From the NCBI GenBank assembly GCA_910577825.1, contig CAJTOK010000044.1, positions 1-30,847 of the forward strand: a DNA stretch of 30,847 bases, read 5' to 3'. Positions within the stretch are counted from its first letter, which is position 1. Each line of letters begins with the position of its first letter. Below, piece by piece: positions 14,393 through 22,699 of this stretch. Source of the stretch: an uncultured Lachnospiraceae bacterium. GTDB taxonomy: Bacteria; Bacillota; Clostridia; Lachnospirales; Lachnospiraceae. Below the pieces are notes generated by a model. The model did not search any database. It was not told the origin of the DNA and saw nothing but the letters and a program-made list of their open reading frames with translations. A program made the translations under genes and the position numbers.

Positions 14393-15814
14393 ATGAAGAA
14401 AAACAAGTTAAAACGGGGGACAATATATATATTTGCAATTTTTATAATAATTGTGTGGACAGGTATTCTTTTAAATGACAAAGACAGCCTTAAAGAGGAT
14501 ATACATGATATGTTTATTGATTATATAGTGGATGCAGGAATGTCCGGCATAGATATTGTCCAGCTTGAAAACAAAGAAAATAATACTTCATTCCAGTGGA
14601 AAATAATTTTTGAGGCGTGCCCTTTTATGACGTATCTTGTAGAAAATAGCAGTGATATTAATAAAAAATCTATAAATGGTTCTGAAAGCCTTGCCTCAGT
14701 TTATCCTGGTTACAGAAGCAGGGATTTATTCTGGAGCGGGGCAGGAAGTGATATGGCAGTTTTAAGCAGGCTTTTTGAAAATTCTGATACACAGGTGGCA
14801 GAACTTTTGCAGGAAGAAAAGGATTATAATAATATGCTTGCTGAGAATGAGGATATTAAAAACCAGCCTGCAGAGCCAGGCAATACCGATAATATAGATA
14901 TGGGTGAAGGCGGGGCTGGCAATCTGGATGCAGCAGGGGAGATTTATATTAAGGAGGATGGCGGAACTAATAACAGCAATGATAATAATACAGAAGAAAA
15001 TGTAAATACAGCATTTTCGCCACAGATTAAAAGCAATATAGCCACAATTAATAAATTAAAGAGCAGCAAAAGCCGTTCATTCCTTTTAAAGAATTTTTAT
15101 ATAACAGATTCTTCAACTTCTATAGATAATTCAGTTTTCAATGTTGAGAAACTGCTTTCTAAAGATGTAAGCATTAAAAAAAGTGATAAGCCGCAGATTC
15201 TTATTTTCCATACACATGCTGCGTCTGAGGCATTTATAGACAGCAAAAAAGGAAAGCAGTCTGATTCAATTATAGGTGTAGGAAGCCGTCTTGCGTATAT
15301 TTTACGTAAAAAATATGGTTATAATGTTATACATGACACAACTGAATTTGACAGAATAAACGGGAGTATTGACAGAAGCAAGGCTTATAATAAAGCAGCA
15401 GATAAAATATCAGCAACGCTTGAAAAATATCCGTCTATAGAAGTTGTAATAGATTTACACAGGGACGGTGTTGGCAATTCGGTGCAGAGGCTTACTACAA
15501 TAGATGGCAAGAAAACGGCGCAGGTTATGTTTTTTAACGGGCTTTCAAGAAACTCATCAGGAAATATTGAATACCTCTATAATAAGAATTTGCAGGCAAA
15601 CCTTGCATTCAGCCTCCAGATGAAACTGAAATGTATGGAGAATTACCCTGATTTTGCAAGGCCTGTTTATTTAAAAGGCTACCGCTATAATATGCACTTG
15701 CGTGAAAATTTCCTGCTTATAGAGCTTGGCAATGAAAATAATACAGTTGCAGAAGCTAAAAATGCGATGGAACCGCTGGCGAAGGTGCTTGACCAGGTTT
15801 TGAGTGGGGAATAG
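14393..15814 (+). CDS. spoIIP: Stage II sporulation protein P
   Basis: This 473-residue sporulation amidase/endopeptidase acts with SpoIID and SpoIIM to thin septal peptidoglycan during engulfment. One N-terminal membrane helix (about residues 9-28) anchors it in the mother-cell membrane. A long, poorly conserved, Asn/Glu-rich linker (about 140-215) follows. The SpoIIP catalytic domain begins near residue 265 and contains H273-T-H275-A-A-S-E279 in IFHTHAASEAF. It also has VVIDLHRDGVGN, with a further conserved histidine, and ends with LLIELGNENNTVAEA, which carries the second acidic motif. GCGAGG precedes the ATG. It sits 93 bp after gpr and before lepA. Confidence 0.95.
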   Translation: MKKNKLKRGTIYIFAIFIIIVWTGILLNDKDSLKEDIHDMFIDYIVDAGMSGIDIVQLENKENNTSFQWKIIFEACPFMTYLVENSSDINKKSINGSESLASVYPGYRSRDLFWSGAGSDMAVLSRLFENSDTQVAELLQEEKDYNNMLAENEDIKNQPAEPGNTDNIDMGEGGAGNLDAAGEIYIKEDGGTNNSNDNNTEENVNTAFSPQIKSNIATINKLKSSKSRSFLLKNFYITDSSTSIDNSVFNVEKLLSKDVSIKKSDKPQILIFHTHAASEAFIDSKKGKQSDSIIGVGSRLAYILRKKYGYNVIHDTTEFDRINGSIDRSKAYNKAADKISATLEKYPSIEVVIDLHRDGVGNSVQRLTTIDGKKTAQVMFFNGLSRNSSGNIEYLYNKNLQANLAFSLQMKLKCMENYPDFARPVYLKGYRYNMHLRENFLLIELGNENNTVAEAKNAMEPLAKVLDQVLSGE

Positions 15815-15821
15815 TTATTAT

Positions 15822-15850
15822 TTGCAATTATTATAATATAATGTTATGAT
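15822..15850 (+). promoter_or_regulatory. lepA promoter
   Basis: TTGCAA (15822-15827), 17 nt, TATGAT (15845-15850). A perfect 12-bp palindrome GGTTTATAAACC (15863-15874) lies just after the expected transcription start, where an operator could act. Confidence 0.5.
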
Positions 15851-15909
15851 ATTTTACTGGAAGGTTTATAAACCTAAAATGATGAAAAAAGTAAAGGAAC
15901 GGGGAACAC

Positions 15910-17727
15910 ATGGAAAGAACAGGACAGTCACATATACGTAATTTTTGTATTATTGCCCATATAGACCACGGCAAGTCCACGCTTGCAGACAGGATTATTG
16001 AAAAAACCGGGCTTCTTACAAGCCGTGAAATGCAGGCGCAGGTGCTTGACAATATGGAACTTGAGCGTGAGAGGGGAATAACAATTAAGGCACAGACAGT
16101 GCGTATAATATATAAAGCAAATAATGGTGAGGAGTATGTTTTTAACCTTATTGATACACCTGGGCATGTTGATTTTAATTATGAAGTTTCAAGAAGCCTT
16201 GCAGCATGTGAAGGGGCAATCCTTATAGTAGATGCAGCGCAGGGAATAGAGGCGCAGACACTTGCTAACTGTTATCTTGCATTAGACCATGATTTAGAGA
16301 TAATGCCTGTTATTAATAAAATAGACCTGCCGAGTGCAGAACCAGAGCGTGTCAAATCTGAAATAGAAGATGTAATAGGGCTTGATGCTTCAGATGCACC
16401 GCTTATATCTGCCAAAATGGGCACGAATATAGAAGAGGTACTTGAACAGATTATTACAAAAGTGCCTGCACCGTCAGGTGATGAAAATGCACCGTTTAAG
16501 GCGCTCATATTTGATTCATTATATGATGCGTATAAAGGTGTAATAATATTCTGCCGTGTATTTGACGGCTCAGTAAAAAAAGGGCAGGAAATACTGATGA
16601 TGGCAACAGGCGCTAAAGCAGATGTTGTAGAAACAGGGATTTTTGGTGCAGGCAGGTTTATTCCGTCAGAGGAACTTTCAGCAGGCATGGTCGGTTATAT
16701 TACAGCAAGCCTGAAGAATGTACAGGATACCCGTGTGGGTGATACAGTGACGCTTGCAGCTTCGCCCTGCAGAGAGGCACTCCCGGGCTATAAAAAAGTA
16801 CAGCCAATGGTTTACTGCGGGCTCTACCCTTCGGACGGGGCAAAGTACCCTGATTTAAGGGATGCCCTTGAGAAACTCCAGTTAAATGATGCGGCATTGC
16901 AGTTTGAGGCAGAAACATCAATAGCACTTGGATTTGGTTTCAGGTGTGGTTTCTTAGGGCTTCTGCACCTTGAAATAATACAGGAGAGGCTTGAAAGGGA
17001 ATATAGCCTTGACCTTGTGACAACAGCGCCAGGCGTTGTTTACCATATATATAAGACAAACGGGGAGATGCTGGAAGTGACTAACCCGTCAAACCTGCCA
17101 GACCCGTCAGAAATTGAGCATATGGAAGAGCCTGTGGTATCGGCTGAAATAATGGTAACAAAAGAATTTGTTGGTGCAATTATGACACTCTGCCAGGAGA
17201 GAAGGGGTGTATATATTGGAATGGAATATATGGAAGAAACACGTGCACTTTTAAAATATGAGCTTCCATTAAATGAAATAATATATGATTTCTTTGATGC
17301 GCTTAAATCACGTTCAAGGGGTTATGCGTCACTTGATTATGAAATGAAGGGATATGTGCCGTCAAACCTTGTAAAGCTTGATATCCTTATAAACCATGAA
17401 GAAATAGATGCGCTTTCCTTTATACTCCATGCAGATACTGCATATGAACGTGGCAGGAAAATGTGCGGAAAGCTTAAAAACGAGATACCAAGGCAGCTTT
17501 TTGAAATACCAATACAGGCGGCAATAGGCAGCAAAATAATAGCAAGGGAAACTGTTAAGGCAATGAGAAAGGATGTGCTTGCAAAATGCTATGGTGGTGA
17601 TATTTCAAGAAAAAGGAAACTCCTTGAAAAGCAGAAAGAGGGCAAAAAGCGCATGAGGCAGTTTGGAAGCGTTGAAATACCACAGCAGGCATTTATGAGT
17701 GTATTAAAACTTGATGAGGACAATTAA
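15910..17727 (+). CDS. lepA: Elongation factor 4 (LepA), back-translocating GTPase
   Basis: A 605-residue ribosome-bound GTPase related to EF-G. The P-loop AHIDHGKST is at residues 16-24. Switch motifs ERGITIKAQ and DTPGHVDF, and the guanine-specific NKID, follow at the expected places. The LepA-specific C-terminal domain (ERGRKMCGKLKNEIPRQLF, then RKRKLLEKQKEGKKRMRQ) is complete. The ribosome site combines AAAGGAA and GGGGAA before the ATG. The 3' end overlaps hemW by 14 bp, implying coupled translation. Confidence 0.98.
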   Translation: MERTGQSHIRNFCIIAHIDHGKSTLADRIIEKTGLLTSREMQAQVLDNMELERERGITIKAQTVRIIYKANNGEEYVFNLIDTPGHVDFNYEVSRSLAACEGAILIVDAAQGIEAQTLANCYLALDHDLEIMPVINKIDLPSAEPERVKSEIEDVIGLDASDAPLISAKMGTNIEEVLEQIITKVPAPSGDENAPFKALIFDSLYDAYKGVIIFCRVFDGSVKKGQEILMMATGAKADVVETGIFGAGRFIPSEELSAGMVGYITASLKNVQDTRVGDTVTLAASPCREALPGYKKVQPMVYCGLYPSDGAKYPDLRDALEKLQLNDAALQFEAETSIALGFGFRCGFLGLLHLEIIQERLEREYSLDLVTTAPGVVYHIYKTNGEMLEVTNPSNLPDPSEIEHMEEPVVSAEIMVTKEFVGAIMTLCQERRGVYIGMEYMEETRALLKYELPLNEIIYDFFDALKSRSRGYASLDYEMKGYVPSNLVKLDILINHEEIDALSFILHADTAYERGRKMCGKLKNEIPRQLFEIPIQAAIGSKIIARETVKAMRKDVLAKCYGGDISRKRKLLEKQKEGKKRMRQFGSVEIPQQAFMSVLKLDEDN

Positions 17728-18928
17728 AAAAGACGGGCTTTCACTATATATCCATATACCATTTTGTGTAAAAAAATGCCTGTACTGCGATTTTCTTTCA
17801 TTTGATACCAGTAATTTTAAGGGTAATGCTGCTACTAAAAGGCAGGAATATGTAAAAGCACTTCTTAATGAATTAGCAGCATGGGAGGAAATATCAGATA
17901 AATACAATAAAGAAATATATTTAAAAACTGTATTTATAGGCGGCGGGACGCCAACATGCCTTGAACCGCAGCTGCTTCTTAAAATTGCACAGGCAATAAA
18001 AAAGTATACAGATAAAAACACGGAATTTACAATAGAAGCCAATCCAGGTACAATTACAGACAGCCATATAGAAGTATTTAAAAAAGCAGGGATAAACAGG
18101 GTAAGCCTGGGGCTGCAGTCAGCACAGGATAATGAACTGGAAAAACTTGGGCGTATCCATACATCCGGGGAATTTCTGGACAGTTATAAAAAGCTTAAAG
18201 AAGCAGGATTTAACAATATAAATATTGATATAATGGCTGGCATACCAGAACAGACACTAAAAAGTTATAAGGATACACTGGAAAAGGTGCTTGCACTTAA
18301 TCCACAGCATATTTCTGTCTACAGCCTTATTATAGAACCAGGCACAGAGTTTTACAGGATGCAGGAACAGGGGAAATTAAATATTGCAGATGAAGATACG
18401 GACAGGGATATGTACAGTATGGCAAAAGAAATGCTCGGGAAACATGGCTATAACAGGTATGAAATATCAAATTACAGTAAAAAGGGAATGGAATGCAGGC
18501 ACAATATAACATACTGGACAGGCGGCAATTACCTTGGTACCGGGCCTGGGGCATCTTCTTATATTGACGGCACAAGATTTACAGGCACAAGTGATTATAA
18601 TAAATATATAAATATATTTAAAAACAGGGCTTTACAGGGCATGGCAGAAGGGCAGGTAAAGGAAAACACTGGCAGCAGCCCTGAAAAGCTTTCTTTGAAA
18701 AAACAGATGGAAGAATTTATGTTTCTGGGGCTTAGAATGTGTAAAGGTGTACTGAAAAGCGGATTTGAAGACAAATTTGGAATAAGCATGGACAAGGTGT
18801 ATGGTGATGTGATAAAATATTTTTTACAAACCGGGCTTATGGCAGAAGATGTAAGTAATGGCAGGGTTTACCTGACAGACAGGGGAATTGATATAAGCAA
18901 TTATGTACTGTCGGATTTTATATTATAA
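17714..18928 (+). CDS. hemW: HemW-type radical SAM heme chaperone
   Basis: A 404-residue member of the HemN/HemW radical-SAM group. The iron-sulfur motif is C18-x3-C22-x2-C25 (PFCVKKCLYCDF), followed by GGGTPT and EANPGT, then a C-terminal HemW domain containing RYEISNYSKKGMECRHN. Firmicute members in this position act as heme-delivery chaperones rather than coproporphyrinogen oxidase; older annotations read hemN. The extra fourth cysteine of true HemN is absent (CDF, not CxxCxC). The ATG at 17714 lies inside lepA; a TTG one codon earlier is possible. There is no strong ribosome site, so coupling to lepA is likely. Confidence 0.92.
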   Translation: MRTIKKDGLSLYIHIPFCVKKCLYCDFLSFDTSNFKGNAATKRQEYVKALLNELAAWEEISDKYNKEIYLKTVFIGGGTPTCLEPQLLLKIAQAIKKYTDKNTEFTIEANPGTITDSHIEVFKKAGINRVSLGLQSAQDNELEKLGRIHTSGEFLDSYKKLKEAGFNNINIDIMAGIPEQTLKSYKDTLEKVLALNPQHISVYSLIIEPGTEFYRMQEQGKLNIADEDTDRDMYSMAKEMLGKHGYNRYEISNYSKKGMECRHNITYWTGGNYLGTGPGASSYIDGTRFTGTSDYNKYINIFKNRALQGMAEGQVKENTGSSPEKLSLKKQMEEFMFLGLRMCKGVLKSGFEDKFGISMDKVYGDVIKYFLQTGLMAEDVSNGRVYLTDRGIDISNYVLSDFIL

Positions 18929-18950
18929 AAATAAAAATGGAGGATAAAAT

Positions 18951-19457
18951 ATGCCAGAAGTAAGTATAGTAATGGGAAGCGACTCAGACCTTCCAGTTAT
19001 GTCTAAAGCAGCAAAAATGTTAGAAGAATTTGGAATTGGATACGAAACAAGGATTATCTCAGCCCACAGAGAACCAGATATATTTGTGGATTATGCAAGG
19101 TCAGCAGAAGAAAGAGGAATAGAAGTAATAATTGCAGGGGCAGGTGGTGCAGCACATCTTCCAGGAATGTGTGCAGCAATATTCAACCTTCCAGTAATAG
19201 GTGTGCCAATCCATACAAAAGCCCTTGGCGGGACAGATTCATTATACTCAATAGTACAGATGCCATCAGGAATACCTGTAGCAACTGTAGCAATAGACGG
19301 AGCCGCCAATGCCGCCATCCTTGCTGCCAAGATGCTTTCAATAGCAGATAAAGAGCTGCGTGGAAAACTTATAAAATATAAAGAGGGGCTTAAAGAACAG
19401 GTAGCCGCCAAAGATACAAAACTTGGCAAAGACGGGTATGAAGAATATTTGAAATAA
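18951..19457 (+). CDS. purE: N5-carboxyaminoimidazole ribonucleotide mutase
   Basis: A 168-residue class I PurE that converts N5-CAIR to CAIR in purine synthesis. MGSDSDLPVM (residues 8-17) binds the ribotide phosphate, and SAHREP (about residue 37-42) carries the catalytic His. GAGGAAHLPGM and the flexible GGTDSLYSIVQMPSG complete the site. TGGAGG is 8 nt before the ATG. It follows hemW by 22 bp on the same strand and is probably co-transcribed with it. It is separated from purMND by 6.5 kb that includes insertion-sequence remnants. Confidence 0.96.
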   Translation: MPEVSIVMGSDSDLPVMSKAAKMLEEFGIGYETRIISAHREPDIFVDYARSAEERGIEVIIAGAGGAAHLPGMCAAIFNLPVIGVPIHTKALGGTDSLYSIVQMPSGIPVATVAIDGAANAAILAAKMLSIADKELRGKLIKYKEGLKEQVAAKDTKLGKDGYEEYLK

Positions 19458-19458
19458 T

Positions 19459-19501
19459 GTGGTCGCAATCCCACTGGCTTTAGACGGTGGGTTAAGACCA
19501 C
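19459..19501 (+). repeat. IS605-type end hairpin relic after purE
   Basis: GTGGTC pairs with GACCAC (19459-19464, 19496-19501) around an inner stem CCCACTG/CGGTGGG with loop GCTTTAGA. The loop and most of the stem are the same as the hairpin at 20297-20318. CCCAyTGgctttagaC..GGG hairpins are typical of the right ends of IS200/IS605-group elements in Firmicutes. It starts one base after the purE stop. Confidence 0.5.
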
Positions 19502-19690
19502 AAAATTAACAGTTGCTATAAAGCAAACTTTCTGTTATAATATATTTATTACACGGACATTGCTACGAAAATAAAGCCCGTAGCCAAGAACTGAACCTTG
19601 ACAACAAATGTTTTCAACAATCATGAAGGCATCACGACAAAGCAGTCGTAAAAATGGCTGCTGTCTGTGAAATATTAGTATTACAAAAAA
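19502..19690. other. Non-coding flank of the IS110-family remnant
   Basis: Gene-free stretch downstream of the transposase fragment. It holds two small perfect hairpins, GCTACG/CGTAGC (near 19564-19586) and ACGAC/GTCGT (near 19634-19650), joined by unpaired AT-rich DNA. In IS110/IS1111 elements a non-coding end encodes a bridge RNA; whether this is one cannot be told from sequence alone. Confidence 0.3.
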
Positions 19691-20200
19691 TCAGGCTTGT
19701 GCTTCTACATGGTAGCCACGCTTCTCTAATTCATGTATGTATCGGGAAAGCTGCTTTTGTTCGCAGCTTTTACGTCTGGCTTCAAAACAGGATTCATCGA
19801 AAAGAGTTCCTTGTTTTAGCATGGTGTAGATAATTACAAGAAGTTTTCTGGCAAGGGCAACAACAGCCTTTTTAGCCCCCTTTTTCTGTTTGATTCTCCA
19901 ATACCAGGCAGACAGATAAGTATTCCGTTTTCCGGCAATCACCCAGGCAATTTCGCAAAGCATGCTTTTTATGTAGGGATTGCCTTTTGTGACAGAAGTG
20001 CTTTTCCGTTTCCCGGCACTCTCATTGTTGCCCGGACACAGACCAGCCCATGAACAGATATGTTCTGCGGTTTTAAATGCTCCCATATCAGTGCCAATCT
20101 CTGCAATGATTGCACAGGAAGCAGTTGTGCTTATGCCATAAATACTGCACAGCTGCTCCACCTGTAAAGCAAACGGGGCCATGTCCGCCAAATGTATGGT
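19691..20200 (-). pseudogene. IS110-family transposase, 3' fragment
   Basis: About 170 C-terminal codons of an IS110-family transposase survive. The Transposase_20 core is clear: VEQLCSIYGISTTASCAIIAEIG, then FKTAEHICSWAGLCPGNNESAGK, then TKGNPYIKSMLCEIAW, with the natural stop after HVEAQA. The N-terminal DEDD nuclease half is missing. The frame stays open up to 20326, but its first 40 or so codons are only the reverse strand of the tnpB tail described next, so the true junction is near 20200. It should be inactive. Family: site-specific, RNA-guided recombinase elements. Confidence 0.85.
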
Positions 20201-20204
20201 ATAA

Positions 20205-20321
20205 ACCGTTATAGGGCAGGGACTGCCCGAATTTACGCCTGTGGAGATAGTAGATAAACCAAACAAGTTTGGTTGCGAGGTCTGCGAAGCAGGAAGCCCA
20301 TTGGCTTTAGACAATGGGTAG
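20205..20321 (+). pseudogene. TnpB (IS605-group) C-terminal remnant
   Basis: On the plus strand 38 codons remain open from 20205 to the TAG at 20319. They include GQGLPEFTPVE and CEAGSPLALDNG, which resemble the very end of RNA-guided TnpB nucleases. The end of the frame overlaps the right-end hairpin, as in intact elements. No nuclease motifs survive. It lies on the strand opposite the IS110 fragment and abuts its break point. Confidence 0.6.
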
Positions 20322-20324
20322 TTC
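20297..20324 (+). repeat. IS605-type right-end hairpin
   Basis: Perfect 7-bp stem CCCATTG/CAATGGG with loop GCTTTAGA, followed by TAGTTCAC. In intact elements this hairpin ends the reRNA/omega-RNA scaffold and marks the transposon boundary. Confidence 0.6.
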
Positions 20325-20419
20325 ACACAGATGTAGTATAATACAAGCTGGTTATTTAAGCCGGAATGGTATATTATACATTGTAATATGATAGATTTTC
20401 TTTTAGGGGATAAATAATA

Positions 20420-20452
20420 ATGGCAGCAGGTTTATAATATCCCTGCTGCCAT
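20420..20452 (-). terminator. prfC terminator
   Basis: Perfect 11-bp stem ATGGCAGCAGG/CCTGCTGCCAT with an 11-nt loop, 27 bp after the prfC stop. A T-rich TATTATTTAT follows on the minus strand. Confidence 0.65.
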
Positions 20453-20478
20453 CTTCCGATTTATATAACTGCCTGTTT

Positions 20479-22104
20479 TTAATTCTTTTTAAATTCAAGG
20501 AGCTCAAGTCCTTCATTATCATCAAGTACCATTTTAATCATCCATTCATTGACAAATAAAAGAAGAGGGCTGCCTTTCATATCTTTGACAGCTTTAACAT
20601 TATTCATGCGTTTAAGCTTTGTAACATCTGTTTCCGGGTTTCCCACCCACCGTATAAATCCATAAGGCAGGGATTCAAGCCTTATTTCACAGCCGTATTC
20701 ATTTTCAAGGCGGTATTTAAGCACATCAAACTGCAAAACACCTACAACACCTACAATTATTTCAGACATCCCTGCAGTATATTCCTGGAATATCTGTATT
20801 GCGCCTTCCTGTGCAATCTGTGTTATCCCTTTTACAAACTGTTTTCGTTTCATGGAATTAAGCTGTATAACACGGCAGAAATGTTCTGGTGCAAATGTAG
20901 GTATGCCTTCGTATTCAAATTTCCTGCCAGGCATAGTTATAGTATCACCTATTGAAAATATCCCTGGGTCAAATACACCTATAACATCCCCGGCATACGC
21001 TTCAGAAACCACCTGCCTGTCCTGTGCCATTATCTGCTGTGGCTGTGAGAGTTTAAGCCTGCGCCCGCTCTGTACATGGTAAACATCAGCGGAAGCATCA
21101 AAACGCCCGGAACATATACGCAGGAATGCAATCCTGTCACGGTGGGATTTATTCATATTCGCCTGTATTTTAAATACAAATGCAGAAAAGGGTTCTTCTA
21201 CAGGGTTTATCAAGCCTTCATTGGAAAGGCGCGGGAGAGGGGTGGAAGTCATATCCAGAAAATATTTAAGGAATATCCCGACACCAAAAGTATTTAAGGC
21301 AGAGCCAAAAAATACAGGGGAGAGTTCACCTTTCTGGACTTTTACAGGGTCAAGCGGGTCACTTGCACCATCCAGGAGTTCTATTTCCTCTATAAGCTGG
21401 CTGTATAAGTGGCCTGGCACAACATCCTGCAGTTCCTTGTCATCAATAGAATAGTCTGTTTCGGCGGCAGACTTTGCACCACCTGTTGCCACAGGCTCAA
21501 ATGTGCGTACAGTTTTAACTTTCCTGTCATAAATTCCTTTAAATTCCTTTCCAGAGCCAATAGGCCAGTTTACAGGACATGTGCGTATTCCAAGTACAGT
21601 TTCAATATCATCAAGAAGTTCAAAAGAATCCTTTGCATCCCTGTCCATTTTATTAATAAATGTAAAAATAGGAATATGCCTCATTACACAGACCTTAAAA
21701 AGCTTTATAGTCTGTGCCTCAACACCTTTAGAAGCATCAATAACCATTACAGCAGAATCAGCTGCCATAAGGGTGCGGTAAGTATCTTCTGAGAAGTCCT
21801 GGTGGCCTGGTGTGTCAAGAATATTTATGCAGAAACCGCCATAATTAAACTGGAGTACAGAAGATGTTACAGAAATACCACGTTCCTTTTCAATCTCCAT
21901 CCAGTCAGATACTGCATACTTGGAATTTGCTTTGCCCTTTACAGAACCAGCAGTATTAATTGCACCACCATAAAGCAGGAACTTTTCAGTAAGAGTGGTT
22001 TTGCCCGCATCAGGGTGTGAAATAATGGCAAAAGTCCTCCGTTTCTCAATTTCTTTTTTTACATTATCACTTATGTTATTATTTTTAATAGTATTATCAG
22101 ACAT
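20479..22104 (-). CDS. prfC: Peptide chain release factor 3 (RF3)
   Basis: A 541-residue translational GTPase that recycles RF1/RF2 from the ribosome after termination. The P-loop SHPDAGKTT is at residues 29-37. EKERGISVTSSV, DTPGHQDFSED and NKMDRDAKD give the switch and guanine-binding motifs. The RF3 C-terminal region (PLLLFVNEWMIKMV) is complete. The start at 22104 has AAGGAATGGGG upstream. The gene lies 76 bp behind the stop of a truncated erm-like gene on the same strand, with only a weak hairpin and no convincing promoter between. It could therefore be expressed from the erm leader promoter. Confidence 0.97.
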   Translation of the reverse strand: MSDNTIKNNNISDNVKKEIEKRRTFAIISHPDAGKTTLTEKFLLYGGAINTAGSVKGKANSKYAVSDWMEIEKERGISVTSSVLQFNYGGFCINILDTPGHQDFSEDTYRTLMAADSAVMVIDASKGVEAQTIKLFKVCVMRHIPIFTFINKMDRDAKDSFELLDDIETVLGIRTCPVNWPIGSGKEFKGIYDRKVKTVRTFEPVATGGAKSAAETDYSIDDKELQDVVPGHLYSQLIEEIELLDGASDPLDPVKVQKGELSPVFFGSALNTFGVGIFLKYFLDMTSTPLPRLSNEGLINPVEEPFSAFVFKIQANMNKSHRDRIAFLRICSGRFDASADVYHVQSGRRLKLSQPQQIMAQDRQVVSEAYAGDVIGVFDPGIFSIGDTITMPGRKFEYEGIPTFAPEHFCRVIQLNSMKRKQFVKGITQIAQEGAIQIFQEYTAGMSEIIVGVVGVLQFDVLKYRLENEYGCEIRLESLPYGFIRWVGNPETDVTKLKRMNNVKAVKDMKGSPLLLFVNEWMIKMVLDDNEGLELLEFKKN

Positions 22105-22127
22105 AATATCCCCATTCCTTAATATAA

Positions 22128-22165
22128 ATTTAATTAAAACTGGCAGATGGAATTATAAACCAGTT
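22128..22165 (-). terminator. Weak hairpin between the erm remnant and prfC
   Basis: Minus-strand AAACTGG pairs with CCAGTTT across 16 nt and is followed by TTAATTAAATTT. The stem is short and AT-weak, and the U-tract is broken, so partial read-through into prfC is expected. Confidence 0.4.
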
Positions 22166-22180
22166 TGCCGCACAGGTATT

Positions 22181-22441
22181 TTAACATATATACATGGATA
22201 AATTCAATATGGTTTTCTGTTTTGCACATTCCACTGAGTAAACATATTTTGCCTTGCTACAAAGCATTTCTGTTAAATGCCCTTTTCCACTGCCAATTTC
22301 TATAACTATATCATTTTTTGTAATTGTGCTTTTGCCCACGGTTCTTTCTAAAAGCCTTCTGCTGGTAAGAAAATTCTGTGAACAATATATTTGTTGTAAA
22401 CAGGGAAATTTCCCCTTGTTATTTTTATATTTTCCAGACAT
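22181..22441 (-). pseudogene. Truncated Erm-family 23S rRNA adenine methyltransferase
   Basis: An 86-codon frame whose middle matches the N-terminus of Erm N6-adenine methyltransferases: CSQNFLTSRRLLERTV, then SAM motif I as IEIGSGKGHLTEML, then VYSVEC. Homology stops about 65 residues in. The NIPY/NPPY-type catalytic motif and the remaining roughly 160 residues are gone, so no methylation is expected. The start at 22441 has a perfect CAGGAGG 7 nt upstream. Upstream lie a promoter, a leader peptide and an SD-sequestering hairpin, the standard macrolide-inducible arrangement. KsgA is an alternative relative, but the SQNFLTS and GKGHLT forms and the leader favour Erm. It is followed by prfC. 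Confidence 0.75.
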
Positions 22442-22450
22442 GTTTTTCCT

Positions 22451-22492
22451 CCTGTTTTTTATCTGCATCAAAAAGGCAATAAAAAAACAGGG
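22451..22492 (-). promoter_or_regulatory. SD-sequestering hairpin of the erm-like gene
   Basis: Minus-strand CCTGTTTTTTTAT (plus 22479-22491) pairs with ATAAAAAACAGG (plus 22451-22462). The second arm contains the first bases of the AGGAGG ribosome site. The same upstream arm can instead pair with a 16-nt segment just after the leader peptide (plus 22627-22642, 15 of 16 complementary). Confidence 0.65.
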
Positions 22493-22646
22493 GAATTGTC
22501 CAGAACAGATTCTCCTGCATATAATTAAAAAGGTAACACAAAAACACAGGTATACTATAAGTAAACCGGTTGTCTGCCATATTGTTTTACACTTAGGTAT
22601 GCAAAAAGAACCTGGTTCTATACAGGCTGTTTTCTTATTGCCGTTA

Positions 22647-22676
22647 TTACCTTAAGCGGAAAACACATGCTGACAT
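22647..22676 (-). CDS. Erm-type leader peptide MSACVFRLR
   Basis: A nine-codon frame with ATG at 22676, preceded at 8 nt by AGGAGG. It ends Arg-Leu-Arg-stop. The R-L-R (+X+) motif is a known macrolide-dependent ribosome-arrest motif in leader peptides such as ErmDL. Codon 9 and the stop (AAGGTAA) can also pair with TTACCTT further down the leader. The short frame was found by reading from the promoter. Confidence 0.65.
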   Translation of the reverse strand: MSACVFRLR

Positions 22677-22699
22677 ATATAGTTCCTCCTTTTTTTGTT

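Noticed and set aside
19459..19501. purE transcription terminator
   Set aside because: The stem is strong but no T-run follows on either strand, and the loop matches IS605-type ends.
20201..20326. N-terminal 40 codons of the IS110 transposase frame
   Set aside because: They do not match the family and are the reverse complement of the TnpB tail and its hairpin.
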